The notes beneath the pieces are model-generated. The model was not told where the DNA came from and did not search any database. It saw nothing but the letters and a program-made list of their open reading frames with translations. A stretch of 34,811 nucleotides of DNA from Arthrobacter sp. (GTDB lineage Bacteria; Actinomycetota; Actinomycetes; Actinomycetales; Micrococcaceae): contig NZ_JAPSHJ010000036.1 of NCBI RefSeq assembly GCF_031179985.1, positions 5,155 through 39,965 on the forward strand. Reading direction: 5' to 3'. The position numbers and the translations under genes were made by a program. Numbering within the stretch: position 1 is the stretch's first letter; each line of letters starts with the position of its first letter. Below, piece after piece: positions 15,260 to 21,907 of the stretch.

Positions 15260-15874
15260 GTGCCGATTGAGATTCCCACAGACCTGACCCCCGAACTCGT
15301 CCCGCTGTCCTGGCTCATAGGTGAGTGGGAAGGCCGCGGCCGGCTCGGCTCCGGTGACGAGGGTTCGGAGCATTTCCTCCAGCACGTCTCATTCACGCAT
15401 AACGGACTGCCCTACCTGCAGTACCGGGCGGAAAGCTGGCTTGTCGACGACGACGGCGTAAAGCTCCGGCCCCTGACTGTGGAAACCGGCTTCTGGGCGC
15501 TGGAACGCAAGCAACATGACGAGGACGGCGGCCCCGGACTCGTCCCCGCGGACATCGTTCCCGTACTCAAGAGTGCCGACGAGGTTGAAGCCCTCCGCAA
15601 CAAAGATGGCGGCTTCGATATTTCAGTCTCCATCTCTCATCCGGGCGGTATCTCCGAGCTTTACTACGGCCAGATCAAGGGCCCGCAGATTCAGCTCAGC
15701 ACGGACATGGTCATGCGGGGCAGCCACTCAAAGGATTACAGCGCGGCCACCAGGATCTTTGGTCTTGTAGAGGGCAATCTCCTCTGGCGCTGGGATGTTG
15801 CAACGGGCGGCTCTTCGTCCACCGGAAGCGGCCTCGAGGCCCACGCTTCCGCCATCCTGAAAAAAGTCAGCTAG
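15260..15874 (+). CDS. Nitrobindin-like beta-barrel protein (THAP4/FABP-like, DUF1794 family)
   Basis: The 204-residue protein belongs to the heme-binding nitrobindin family, known as peroxynitrite isomerase-type proteins or annotated FABP-like. PLSWLIGEWEGRGRLG near residues 13-28 carries the conserved GxWxGxG motif. FLQHVSFTHNGLPYLQYRAESW and TVETGFWAL are barrel strands, and the closing IFGLVEGNLLWRWDVATGG is typical of actinobacterial members. Family members bind ferric heme through a C-terminal His and scavenge or detoxify peroxynitrite; the likely axial histidine is in EAHASAIL near residue 196. The start is GTG at 15260 with AGAGG 8 bases upstream. Confidence 0.88.
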   Translation: MPIEIPTDLTPELVPLSWLIGEWEGRGRLGSGDEGSEHFLQHVSFTHNGLPYLQYRAESWLVDDDGVKLRPLTVETGFWALERKQHDEDGGPGLVPADIVPVLKSADEVEALRNKDGGFDISVSISHPGGISELYYGQIKGPQIQLSTDMVMRGSHSKDYSAATRIFGLVEGNLLWRWDVATGGSSSTGSGLEAHASAILKKVS

Positions 15875-15924
15875 TTCCACCGTCCTCACGGAATACAGCC
15901 GGCGTCAAAGGACTTCTAGTACAT

Positions 15925-17007
15925 ATGACTATTAAGAGCCCCATGTTGTCGCGCCCCGGTGCTGTTGAAGCCGGAGGCGCCGACGCCGGCGTCGCCTCCC
16001 ACTACGGGGAGCCGCTGCGGGAGCAAAGGGCTCTTGCCGCAGGGACCGCCGTCGTCGATCTTTCACACCGCGGTGTGGTGACAGTGACGGGTCCGGATCG
16101 CCTCAGTTGGCTCAATACACTGTCCTCGCAGGAGGTCACCAGTCTCCGTCCCGCCGAATCAAGCGAGCTGCTGTTGCTGAGCGTGCAGGGCCGGATCGAG
16201 TTTGACGCGCGGGTAGTGGATGACGGCACCACCACCTGGCTGATCGTCGAAGCCCACGAGGCCGGGCCCTTGGCGGAGTGGCTTAACCGGATGAAGTTCA
16301 TGCTCCGGGTAGAAATTGCTGATGTCTCGGCCGACTGGGCCGTGGTGGCCTCCACGCGCAAGGTTGAGGAGTGGTCCGGGCGGATCATCTGGGAGGACCC
16401 CTGGCCGCACATCGGCGCCGGCGGCTACTCATATTCCGTAGTGGGTGAAGAGGCCCACCCAGGCCTGGAACGACCCTGGTTCGAATACCTGATCCCCACC
16501 GCGGAGCTGGAATCCACAATAGGTGACCGGCCGCTAGCCGGCGTTTGGGCTTCTGAGGCTTTGAGGATTGCTGCCTGGCGCCCCCGGCTTGGCGCTGAGA
16601 CCGACGATAAAACCATTCCCCACGAACTGGACCTCCTGCGGACTGCGGTGCATCTCGCCAAGGGCTGCTACAAGGGCCAGGAGACCGTGGCCCGTGTGCA
16701 CAACCTCGGCCATCCGCCGCGGCGTCTTGTTTTCCTTCAGCTCGACGGGTCCCAGCACACGGTGCCCGCCGTCGGGAGTCCCGTGCTCCTGGGTGAGCGC
16801 AAAGTGGGAACCGTGACGTCAGCCGTCCAGCATTATGAAATGGGCCCCATTGCCCTCGCGGTGATCAAACGGTCGGTCTCGCCCGATGAGGTGCTGACCG
16901 TCATGGATGGCGACGAACCGTATACGGCTGCCCAGGAAGTCATCGTGGCTCCCGACGCCGGCCAGGTGGTGGGCCGGCAGACGGGTTTTCTGAAGGGAAC
17001 CAGATGA
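15925..17007 (+). CDS. ygfZ: YgfZ/GcvT-like folate-binding protein
   Basis: The 360-residue protein has the fold of the glycine-cleavage T protein and the family signature KGCYKGQETVAR (K-G-C-Y-x-G-Q-E), whose cysteine and folate site are needed for repair or maturation of some iron-sulfur enzymes. The N-terminal block AAGTAVVDLSHRGVVTVTGPDRLSWLNTLSSQ is typical, as is the C-terminal barrel PVLLGERKVGTVTSAVQHYEMGPIALAVIKR. The ATG at 15925 has only a distant AAAGGA; an ATG at 15943 is a possible alternative. The stop overlaps the start of the ankyrin gene (ATGA). The pairing with a nitrobindin-like gene upstream is common in actinobacteria. Confidence 0.9.
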   Translation: MTIKSPMLSRPGAVEAGGADAGVASHYGEPLREQRALAAGTAVVDLSHRGVVTVTGPDRLSWLNTLSSQEVTSLRPAESSELLLLSVQGRIEFDARVVDDGTTTWLIVEAHEAGPLAEWLNRMKFMLRVEIADVSADWAVVASTRKVEEWSGRIIWEDPWPHIGAGGYSYSVVGEEAHPGLERPWFEYLIPTAELESTIGDRPLAGVWASEALRIAAWRPRLGAETDDKTIPHELDLLRTAVHLAKGCYKGQETVARVHNLGHPPRRLVFLQLDGSQHTVPAVGSPVLLGERKVGTVTSAVQHYEMGPIALAVIKRSVSPDEVLTVMDGDEPYTAAQEVIVAPDAGQVVGRQTGFLKGTR

Positions 17008-17426
17008 GCGATTATCGCGGAGAAGATTCAAACGCAGTTGAGGAGTCCGGCCCCGACGACGAGACGCTGGCTCTGGCCCACACGCTGTTCGAAGCGGCGC
17101 GCCAGGGGGAATCCGGCATGTTGCGTAGCTACCTCAATGCAGGGGCCCCGGCAACACTCACCAACGCAGCGGGAGACTCATTGTTGATGCTCGCCGCCTA
17201 TCACGGCCATGCGGAGACCGTTCAGCTCCTCCTGCACCACGGTGCTGATGCCAACGCTTCCAATGACCGCGGCCAGACACCTTTGGCGGGGGCCGCCTTC
17301 AAGGGGTACACAGACGTGGCCCGTGTGCTTGTGGATGCGGGGGCTGATCCTGATGCCGGTACACCCAGCGCACGGGCAGCTGCCCAGATGTTTGCCCGCT
17401 CGGACATTCTGGCCCTGCTGGAGTAG
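17004..17426 (+). CDS. Small ankyrin-repeat protein
   Basis: The 140-residue protein has an acidic N-terminus (about residues 1-25) followed by ankyrin repeats. TLFEAARQGESGMLRSYLNAGA is the first. NAAGDSLLMLAAYHGHAETVQLLLHHGADAN is the canonical second, quoted here as two adjoining parts (NAAGDSLLMLAAYHGHAE and TVQLLLHHGADAN). NDRGQTPLAGAAFKGYTDVA with RVLVDAGADPDAG is the third, and a degenerate fourth ends DILALLE. Such short soluble ankyrin proteins mediate protein binding; in other bacteria some act near catalases or redox enzymes, but no partner is shown here. Its ATG overlaps the ygfZ stop, indicating translational coupling. Confidence 0.9.
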   Translation: MSDYRGEDSNAVEESGPDDETLALAHTLFEAARQGESGMLRSYLNAGAPATLTNAAGDSLLMLAAYHGHAETVQLLLHHGADANASNDRGQTPLAGAAFKGYTDVARVLVDAGADPDAGTPSARAAAQMFARSDILALLE

Positions 17427-17443
17427 ATTCGGCCGCGCCGCGC

Positions 17444-17498
17444 GAGATGACAGTTAACGGCAATGTTCGCGGAGAACATTGCCGTTAACTGCCATCTC
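17444..17498. terminator. Long palindromic terminator between convergent genes
   Basis: CAGTTAACGGCAATGTTC (17451-17468) is exactly inverted at 17474-17491 with the loop GCGGA. The stem extends by GAGATG/CATCTC across one A-C mismatch, giving about 25 paired positions. It lies between the stops of the ankyrin gene (plus) and a GNAT gene (minus). There is no T-run on either side. Confidence 0.75.
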
Positions 17499-17500
17499 GG

Positions 17501-18229
17501 CTAGCCCAGGAGCACGCTGGTCTGGATGCCACCGGCCGCGAACCCAAGGCTGCGCGCAATTGCCAGGGATCCCTTATTGCTGACATCGGCGCGCCACTGC
17601 AGGGTCAGGCCTGAAGCGAGGGCCTCATGCGCAGCCACCGATGCTGCGAGCGAGCCCAGGCCTTGGCGCCTCCACGCCGGGTCCACCAAAACACCCATGT
17701 GCGCGAGGATGCCCTCCCACTCGGCGTAAGCGCCACACGCCACGGGAACGCGGTTCCCGTCGTCACCGCGCATGATCGTAAAGCGGTTCTCCAGGTCGGA
17801 AAGCCCCACTTCATTGACGTCATCAGGTGGGCAGAGACCTTCCAGCTGAATCGCTTCGTGATCGCCGCGCGAGATCGTAAGTTCCTCCGGGGCCTGAAGC
17901 AACGGGAGGTCGTCGGCGAAGAACAAGGCAGCCGCTCCCAGACCGTGACCGCCATGGGAACGCGTAATGGTCAGGAGGGTGACGTGCTGGGCAAGATCCT
18001 CATCCGGAATTCCGACGGCGGCGTCCAGCGCCCACTCCGGGCCTACTAAGGCGGAGGTACCGAAGAGGCGGACGAACTGCACGCAACGCTGGGACTCGTC
18101 GGCACGGGTGATCCGTGCCGACGGTCCTGTTCCGGCTGAACGGGCAGCGGTGAAAGCATCGTCATCAAGTCCCAGATGTCGGGCCCAGGCAAGCTGGATG
18201 ATGTCGGCTGAACCGACCTCAAGTGTCAT
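17501..18229 (-). CDS. GNAT-family acetyltransferase
   Basis: The 242-residue protein has a C-terminal GNAT domain. EWEGILAHMGVLVDPAWRRQ followed by GLGSLAASVAAHEALA is the acetyl-CoA-binding motif A with the R-R-x-G-x-G loop (about residues 180-200), and NKGSLAIARSLGFAAGGIQT is motif B. The N-terminal half (about 1-120) resembles a degenerate second GNAT-like or autophagy-type lid domain with no recognisable catalytic loop. The substrate is unknown. The ATG at 18229 follows GGTGGAGG. It is a single-gene unit between pfkA and a palindromic terminator. Confidence 0.8.
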   Translation of the reverse strand: MTLEVGSADIIQLAWARHLGLDDDAFTAARSAGTGPSARITRADESQRCVQFVRLFGTSALVGPEWALDAAVGIPDEDLAQHVTLLTITRSHGGHGLGAAALFFADDLPLLQAPEELTISRGDHEAIQLEGLCPPDDVNEVGLSDLENRFTIMRGDDGNRVPVACGAYAEWEGILAHMGVLVDPAWRRQGLGSLAASVAAHEALASGLTLQWRADVSNKGSLAIARSLGFAAGGIQTSVLLG

Positions 18230-18295
18230 GCCTCCACCCTATCGAGCAAGGGGGCCAACTGCTGCTCGCCGCGTTCGGGGTCCTTGCTGAATAGT

Positions 18296-18314
18296 CGCGG
18301 CGGGAATGGCCGCG
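18296..18314 (-). terminator. Short hairpin after pfkA
   Basis: CGCGGC (18296-18301) pairs with GCCGCG (18309-18314), 7-base loop, three bases after the pfkA stop. It is not followed by a T-run, so it may be a weak or factor-assisted terminator. Confidence 0.35.
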
Positions 18315-18317
18315 GGA

Positions 18318-19343
18318 CTAGCCGAAAAGGACTGCCGCTTCCTCATAACGGTGCGGCGGAACCGACTTGAGATTGCCGAGCGCTGCTTCAAAACCGACGT
18401 GCACAATGTCGGTACCGTTCAAGGACACCATGGTGCCCCAGCGGTGGTCCACTACCGAGTCGATTGCCGCCATTCCCAGCCGGGTCGCCAGGACCCGGTC
18501 GAAGGCAGAGGGCACGCCGCCGCGCTGGATGTGGCCGAGCACGGTGGCGCGGGTTTCGATGCCCGTCCGTGCCTCCAGTTCCGGAGCCAGCATTTCCGCG
18601 ATGCCGCCGAGCCGGGGGCGGCCGAAAGTGTCGAGGCCGCGCTCCGAGTGGGGAGTCTCCTGGCCTTCCGGGACGAATCCCTCAGCCACCACTACCAGCG
18701 GTGCGCGGCCGCGGTCGTGGGCCTCCTGCACCCACTCCGTGATCTGGTCCATGGAAGCTTTTTGTTCCGGGATCAGGATGGCGTGCGCGCCGGCGGCCAT
18801 GCCTGCGTGCAGGGCGATCCACCCCACGTGCCGGCCCATGACCTCGGCGATCATGCAGCGGTGGTGGGATTCGCCGGTGGTCCGGAGCCTGTCAATAGCC
18901 TCTGTTGCGATCTGTACTGCTGTGTCGAAACCAAAGGTGTAATCGGTGGCGTCAAGATCGTTGTCAACAGTCTTGGGCACACCCACAATCCGGAGTCCCG
19001 CGTCGGTAAGGCGCTTCGCCGCAGCCAAGGTGCCCTCGCCGCCGATGGCGATGATGGCATCAATGCCCAGCCTCTTCATGTGGTCCTTGATGACCTCAGG
19101 GCCGCCGCCGTTTTCGAACGGGTTGGTGCGGGAAGTCCCCAGAATGGTTCCGCCCTGCTTGGCGATGCCGCGGACCATGGTGCGGGGGATCTCGATGATG
19201 TCGCCCTCGACAACGCCACGCCAGCCGTCCAGGAACCCCACGAATTCGTGTCCGTGGATGGCAATGCCCTTGAGAACGGCTCCACGGATGACAGCGTTCA
19301 GTCCAGGGCAGTCGCCGCCGCTGGTGAGGATTCCAATTTTCAT
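18318..19343 (-). CDS. pfkA: 6-phosphofructokinase
   Basis: The 341-residue enzyme phosphorylates fructose 6-phosphate in glycolysis. LTSGGDCPGLNAVIRG is the N-terminal loop, AKQGGTILGTSRTNPF a substrate-binding block, IIAIGGEGTLAAAK the nucleotide loop, PKTVDNDL the catalytic loop with Asp127, and EVMGRHVGWIALHAGMAAGA a fructose-phosphate-binding segment. Residue 104 is Gly, the state linked to ATP use (Asp in PPi enzymes), while residue 124 is Lys as in Streptomyces ATP-PFK and PPi-PFKs, so ATP is the likely donor but not certain. The gene is monocistronic. Its ATG at 19343 has AAAG just upstream, and a TACAAT -10 box lies about 65 bases upstream. Confidence 0.94.
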   Translation of the reverse strand: MKIGILTSGGDCPGLNAVIRGAVLKGIAIHGHEFVGFLDGWRGVVEGDIIEIPRTMVRGIAKQGGTILGTSRTNPFENGGGPEVIKDHMKRLGIDAIIAIGGEGTLAAAKRLTDAGLRIVGVPKTVDNDLDATDYTFGFDTAVQIATEAIDRLRTTGESHHRCMIAEVMGRHVGWIALHAGMAAGAHAILIPEQKASMDQITEWVQEAHDRGRAPLVVVAEGFVPEGQETPHSERGLDTFGRPRLGGIAEMLAPELEARTGIETRATVLGHIQRGGVPSAFDRVLATRLGMAAIDSVVDHRWGTMVSLNGTDIVHVGFEAALGNLKSVPPHRYEEAAVLFG

Positions 19344-19405
19344 ATCTTTAGGCTCAAATCCTGGTTGAGGGTGTACAGGCAGAGCGCCACGCTGAGCTCA
19401 CCTAG

Positions 19406-19411
19406 ATTGTA
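19406..19411 (-). promoter_or_regulatory. Candidate -10 box for pfkA
   Basis: Minus-strand TACAAT, five of six matches to TATAAT. TTGTGT lies 19 bases further upstream (19431-19436), a rather long spacing. It would give a leader of about 55 nt. Confidence 0.45.
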
Positions 19412-19448
19412 GTGGGCAGTGTGGGACAGGACACAAACGGTTACAAAA

Positions 19449-19479
19449 ACGTGCCCCCGCTCTTGGAGCGGAGGCACGT
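19449..19479 (-). terminator. Rho-independent terminator of the PspC operon
   Basis: On the minus strand ACGTGCCTCCGCTC pairs with GAGCGGGGGCACGT (one G-U pair) over a short loop and is followed by TTTTTGT. It starts 16 bases after the stop of the 85-residue PspC gene. Confidence 0.85.
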
Positions 19480-19495
19480 ATTCTGTGGTTCCTGT

Positions 19496-19753
19496 CTACA
19501 GCTGCTTGTCTGCCCGCTTCTCGATGAACGACTGGAGAATGATGCTGTCCCGCTGATCCGGCAGGACCAGCCATGCGGCGACGTAGAACACAAAGGCCGG
19601 GCCCGGCAGGAGGGCGAGGAGCAGGAATGCTATCCGGACGAAGGCGACGTCCACCTTCAGCTTTGCAGCAATTCCGCCGCATACTCCGCCCAGCAACCGC
19701 TGTGGTCCGCGCCGCAGGCCCATGCCCCTGACAATGCTGAAGAATTTATCCAT
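19496..19753 (-). CDS. PspC-domain protein
   Basis: The 85-residue protein is essentially one PspC domain. GPQRLLGGVCGGIAAKLKVD is the conserved N-terminal helix with the G-G-V-C-G-G signature, and VRIAFLLLALLPGPAFVFYV is the membrane segment leading into AAWLVLPD, the typical close. PspC proteins are membrane partners in phage-shock-type envelope stress responses. It is the last gene of a three-gene minus-strand operon, 3 nt after the preceding gene, and is followed by a strong terminator. All three copies of the domain in this locus (here, 20061-21782 and 21908-23398) keep the G-V-x-x-G-x-A core. Confidence 0.9.
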   Translation of the reverse strand: MDKFFSIVRGMGLRRGPQRLLGGVCGGIAAKLKVDVAFVRIAFLLLALLPGPAFVFYVAAWLVLPDQRDSIILQSFIEKRADKQL

Positions 19754-19756
19754 GGT

Positions 19757-20059
19757 TCAAGACTTCCCTGTTGTGGTTTCTTTGTCACGTCGGCGGGCCG
19801 ACAGCAGGCCGCCGATCACCAGTGCTGCGCCTGCCCCGACCATGAGTCCGATCAGCACGTAGGTTCCGTTCAGTTGAACGATGCCAAGCTGTGCGATCAC
19901 GATCAGGATGGCCAACGCCAGGACGATCAGGCCCCAGACGACAGTTCCTACGCGGACTGAGGGCTCGGGTTCGGTGGGGGAGGCACTGTCTGACGGTGTG
20001 GACGCCGATGTGGTGGAAGCATCCGGAGCAGGGTCCGGAGTTTGCTCGTAGCTGCTCAT
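19757..20059 (-). CDS. Small two-helix membrane protein of the PspC operon
   Basis: The 100-residue protein has a hydrophilic N-terminus of about 35 residues made mainly of Ser, Thr, Pro, Ala and Glu. Two transmembrane helices follow (about residues 38-62, VGTVVWGLIVLALAILIVIA, and 68-90, YVLIGLMVGAGAALVIGGLL), then the basic tail SARRRDKETTTGKS. This matches the general shape of LiaI-like/DUF5668-type membrane proteins found with PspC, but specific membership could not be confirmed. The spacing to its neighbours is 1 nt and 3 nt, so co-transcription is certain. Confidence 0.75.
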   Translation of the reverse strand: MSSYEQTPDPAPDASTTSASTPSDSASPTEPEPSVRVGTVVWGLIVLALAILIVIAQLGIVQLNGTYVLIGLMVGAGAALVIGGLLSARRRDKETTTGKS

Positions 20060-20060
20060 G

Positions 20061-21782
20061 TCAGTTTCCTTCCTGGATGGTCACGTTGCTCATGGTGCCG
20101 TCGATCTCAAGGATCAGGGGCGAACCCGGTTTGCCGGTGTTGTACGTGCTCTGCTTCGTCGTCATACCGCCATGGTGTTCAGAGCCCTCGTTGAGGTTTC
20201 CCATGGTCATGTCGGCCTCTATCTTCACCGGGACGTTGTCCGGGATGATGACGTCGACGTTACTGGCGGTGATGTCCAGTGGAATCACGACGTCGGAGGT
20301 CAAGGGGGCGGTGACATTCAGCTTGGTCAGGTCAACAGTTCCCTGCCGGCCCGTGACGTCGAAGCCTTCCCGTGCCTGCTCGATGCTGATAGGAGTCCAG
20401 TTGACCTGCTGGGAGCGGAACCTGTCACCGTTTTGAACCACATTGAAGATGCCGCCAATGATCAGGGCAACCACCGCGAAGAAACCAAGGATCCCTGAAG
20501 TCCGGCCGCGGAGTCCGGAGATCAGTATGCCCATGCCCAGGACAGCAGCAGCGCTTGCCCAGACCACGGCATTGGCTGAATTACCGAGATCGATCATGTT
20601 GCCGGCGTCGAGGGCTTTGATTCCGCCTCCCACCAGCAAGGCTGTGCCGGCCGTGATGGCGACGGCGGGAGCGCCGGGCCCGAATTTGCGCGGCTTGGCC
20701 GGCGGAGGTGTGGCTCCAGCGGGAGTCCGGAAGCCGCCGTCGTACGGGCCGCTGGGACCGAACGGTCCTCCGGGACCATAGGGTCCGTTGGGGCCCGTTG
20801 GAGGAACGGATCCCGACGGCGAAACTGGCGCCGATCCGCCTCGCCCGGAGTGCGGGCCGCCGGCCGACGTGGTTGTGCTGAACTGGCTGCTGAAGGGGGC
20901 ACTGTTGGAGCCTGTGGCGGGGACACTGCCAGGGTAGGCGCCATAGGGGCCGCCACTGAATGCAGCCGCTCCGGGTGTTCCGGGATGGGCATTGGTGTTC
21001 ATGGCGGGGTACCCACTCCGGTTTCTGTTCCGTTGTACCAGGAAGTAGATGAGATAGGTGATGGCGCCGATCCAGAAAACAGCCCAGATGAAGCGTCCGA
21101 AGCCGTTGTCTTCCCAGCCCCAGAATCCTGTACCCAGGCTCGGGAATCCGATGATAGTGGTTATCAGGGCGCCGGTCATGCCACCCGTCCAGCGCCCGGC
21201 GCCGGCTTCCTGGATATGGATCCGGCCGTCAGGCTCTGGCAGCAGGGCCCAGGCGATGCCGTAGAGCAGGACGCCTATGCCCGCGAACAAGGCCAGGACG
21301 ATGAAGATGCCCCGGACAATAAGCGGGTCGACACCGGTCCGGTGGGCAATTCCGCTGGCAACGCCGCCGATCCAGCGGTCGCTGCCGCGGTAGACCCCGT
21401 TTCCCCGAACCCATTCGAAGAAGTTTCGTGGCTGCGCCACTGCGTACGGCGCCGGCTGGGGGTATCCAGGGGCTGCGTGACCTGGGCCTGCATATCCTGG
21501 GGTTTCATATTCCTGGGTCGGGATCCCCTGACCGGGGGTGCCCTGATCCCGGTAACCCTGTTGGAAGCCGGAATCAGTGGTTTCGGACGGTGATGCGGGG
21601 GAGTCCGGCGCTTGTGACGTGGCATCCGAAGGGGAGCCCGCTGGGGAGCTGGCAGCGGAACTGCCACCAGAGGTGGCAGGGGAATCCGCCGCGGAGGCGC
21701 CTGCGGAGTCGGACGGTGTGACTGACGGCTGATTGTTCTCAGCCGGTTGTTGATCTTCTGGATTGACGTTGTGCGGGTTCAT
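20061..21782 (-). CDS. PspC protein with C-terminal Toastrack-like (DUF4097/LiaF-like) domain
   Basis: The 573-residue protein begins with about 120 low-complexity residues rich in Ser, Pro, Gly and Gln. A PspC domain follows (about 121-185: YRGSDRWIGGVASGIAHRTG, then VRGIFIVLALFAGIGVLLYG and WALLPEPDGR). More membrane helices come next, with a second Gly/Pro/Ser-rich linker (about 260-360) and another pair of helices. The last ~120 residues form repeated beta strands: GRQGTVDLTKLNVTAPL, DVVIPLDITASNVDVIIPDN, VKIEADMTMGNL and LILEIDGTMSNVTIQEG. That strand pattern is that of the Toastrack domains coupled to PspC or LiaF in envelope-stress systems. The gene is divergent from a kinase with its own PspC domain, strongly suggesting a signalling pair. 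Confidence 0.85.
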   Translation of the reverse strand: MNPHNVNPEDQQPAENNQPSVTPSDSAGASAADSPATSGGSSAASSPAGSPSDATSQAPDSPASPSETTDSGFQQGYRDQGTPGQGIPTQEYETPGYAGPGHAAPGYPQPAPYAVAQPRNFFEWVRGNGVYRGSDRWIGGVASGIAHRTGVDPLIVRGIFIVLALFAGIGVLLYGIAWALLPEPDGRIHIQEAGAGRWTGGMTGALITTIIGFPSLGTGFWGWEDNGFGRFIWAVFWIGAITYLIYFLVQRNRNRSGYPAMNTNAHPGTPGAAAFSGGPYGAYPGSVPATGSNSAPFSSQFSTTTSAGGPHSGRGGSAPVSPSGSVPPTGPNGPYGPGGPFGPSGPYDGGFRTPAGATPPPAKPRKFGPGAPAVAITAGTALLVGGGIKALDAGNMIDLGNSANAVVWASAAAVLGMGILISGLRGRTSGILGFFAVVALIIGGIFNVVQNGDRFRSQQVNWTPISIEQAREGFDVTGRQGTVDLTKLNVTAPLTSDVVIPLDITASNVDVIIPDNVPVKIEADMTMGNLNEGSEHHGGMTTKQSTYNTGKPGSPLILEIDGTMSNVTIQEGN

Positions 21783-21828
21783 ACCTCGATCCTCCTGCCC
21801 GTGGGGTGTCCGGCTCTACTGGGGGATA

Positions 21829-21884
21829 CCCTGAGCTGTCCCTGAGCTGCCCCCGGTTCCCACGGAAAACGGGTCCGGGGAACC
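21829..21884. promoter_or_regulatory. Direct and inverted repeats in the divergent PspC promoter region
   Basis: CCCTGAGCTG(T/C) occurs twice in tandem (21829-21839 and 21840-21850). Just beyond, GGTTCCC (21855-21861) is inverted as GGGAACC at 21878-21884. The 125-bp gap between the divergent PspC operon and the histidine kinase gene must contain both promoters. These repeats are candidates for the site bound by the LuxR-type regulator encoded next door. Confidence 0.45.
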
Positions 21885-21907
21885 CTGATCCGTGTTTGGA
21901 TGGATTC

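Noticed and set aside
18306..19412. Long open frame of 368 codons on the plus strand opposite pfkA
   Set aside because: It is antisense to a clearly conserved enzyme, has no recognisable domain and no ribosome-binding site. Long antisense frames are common in GC-rich codon use. The same applies to the frames opposite ppk (10323-11261), the aminotransferase (24615-25523), the third GNAT gene (30448-31641) and rplJ-rplL (31972-33072).
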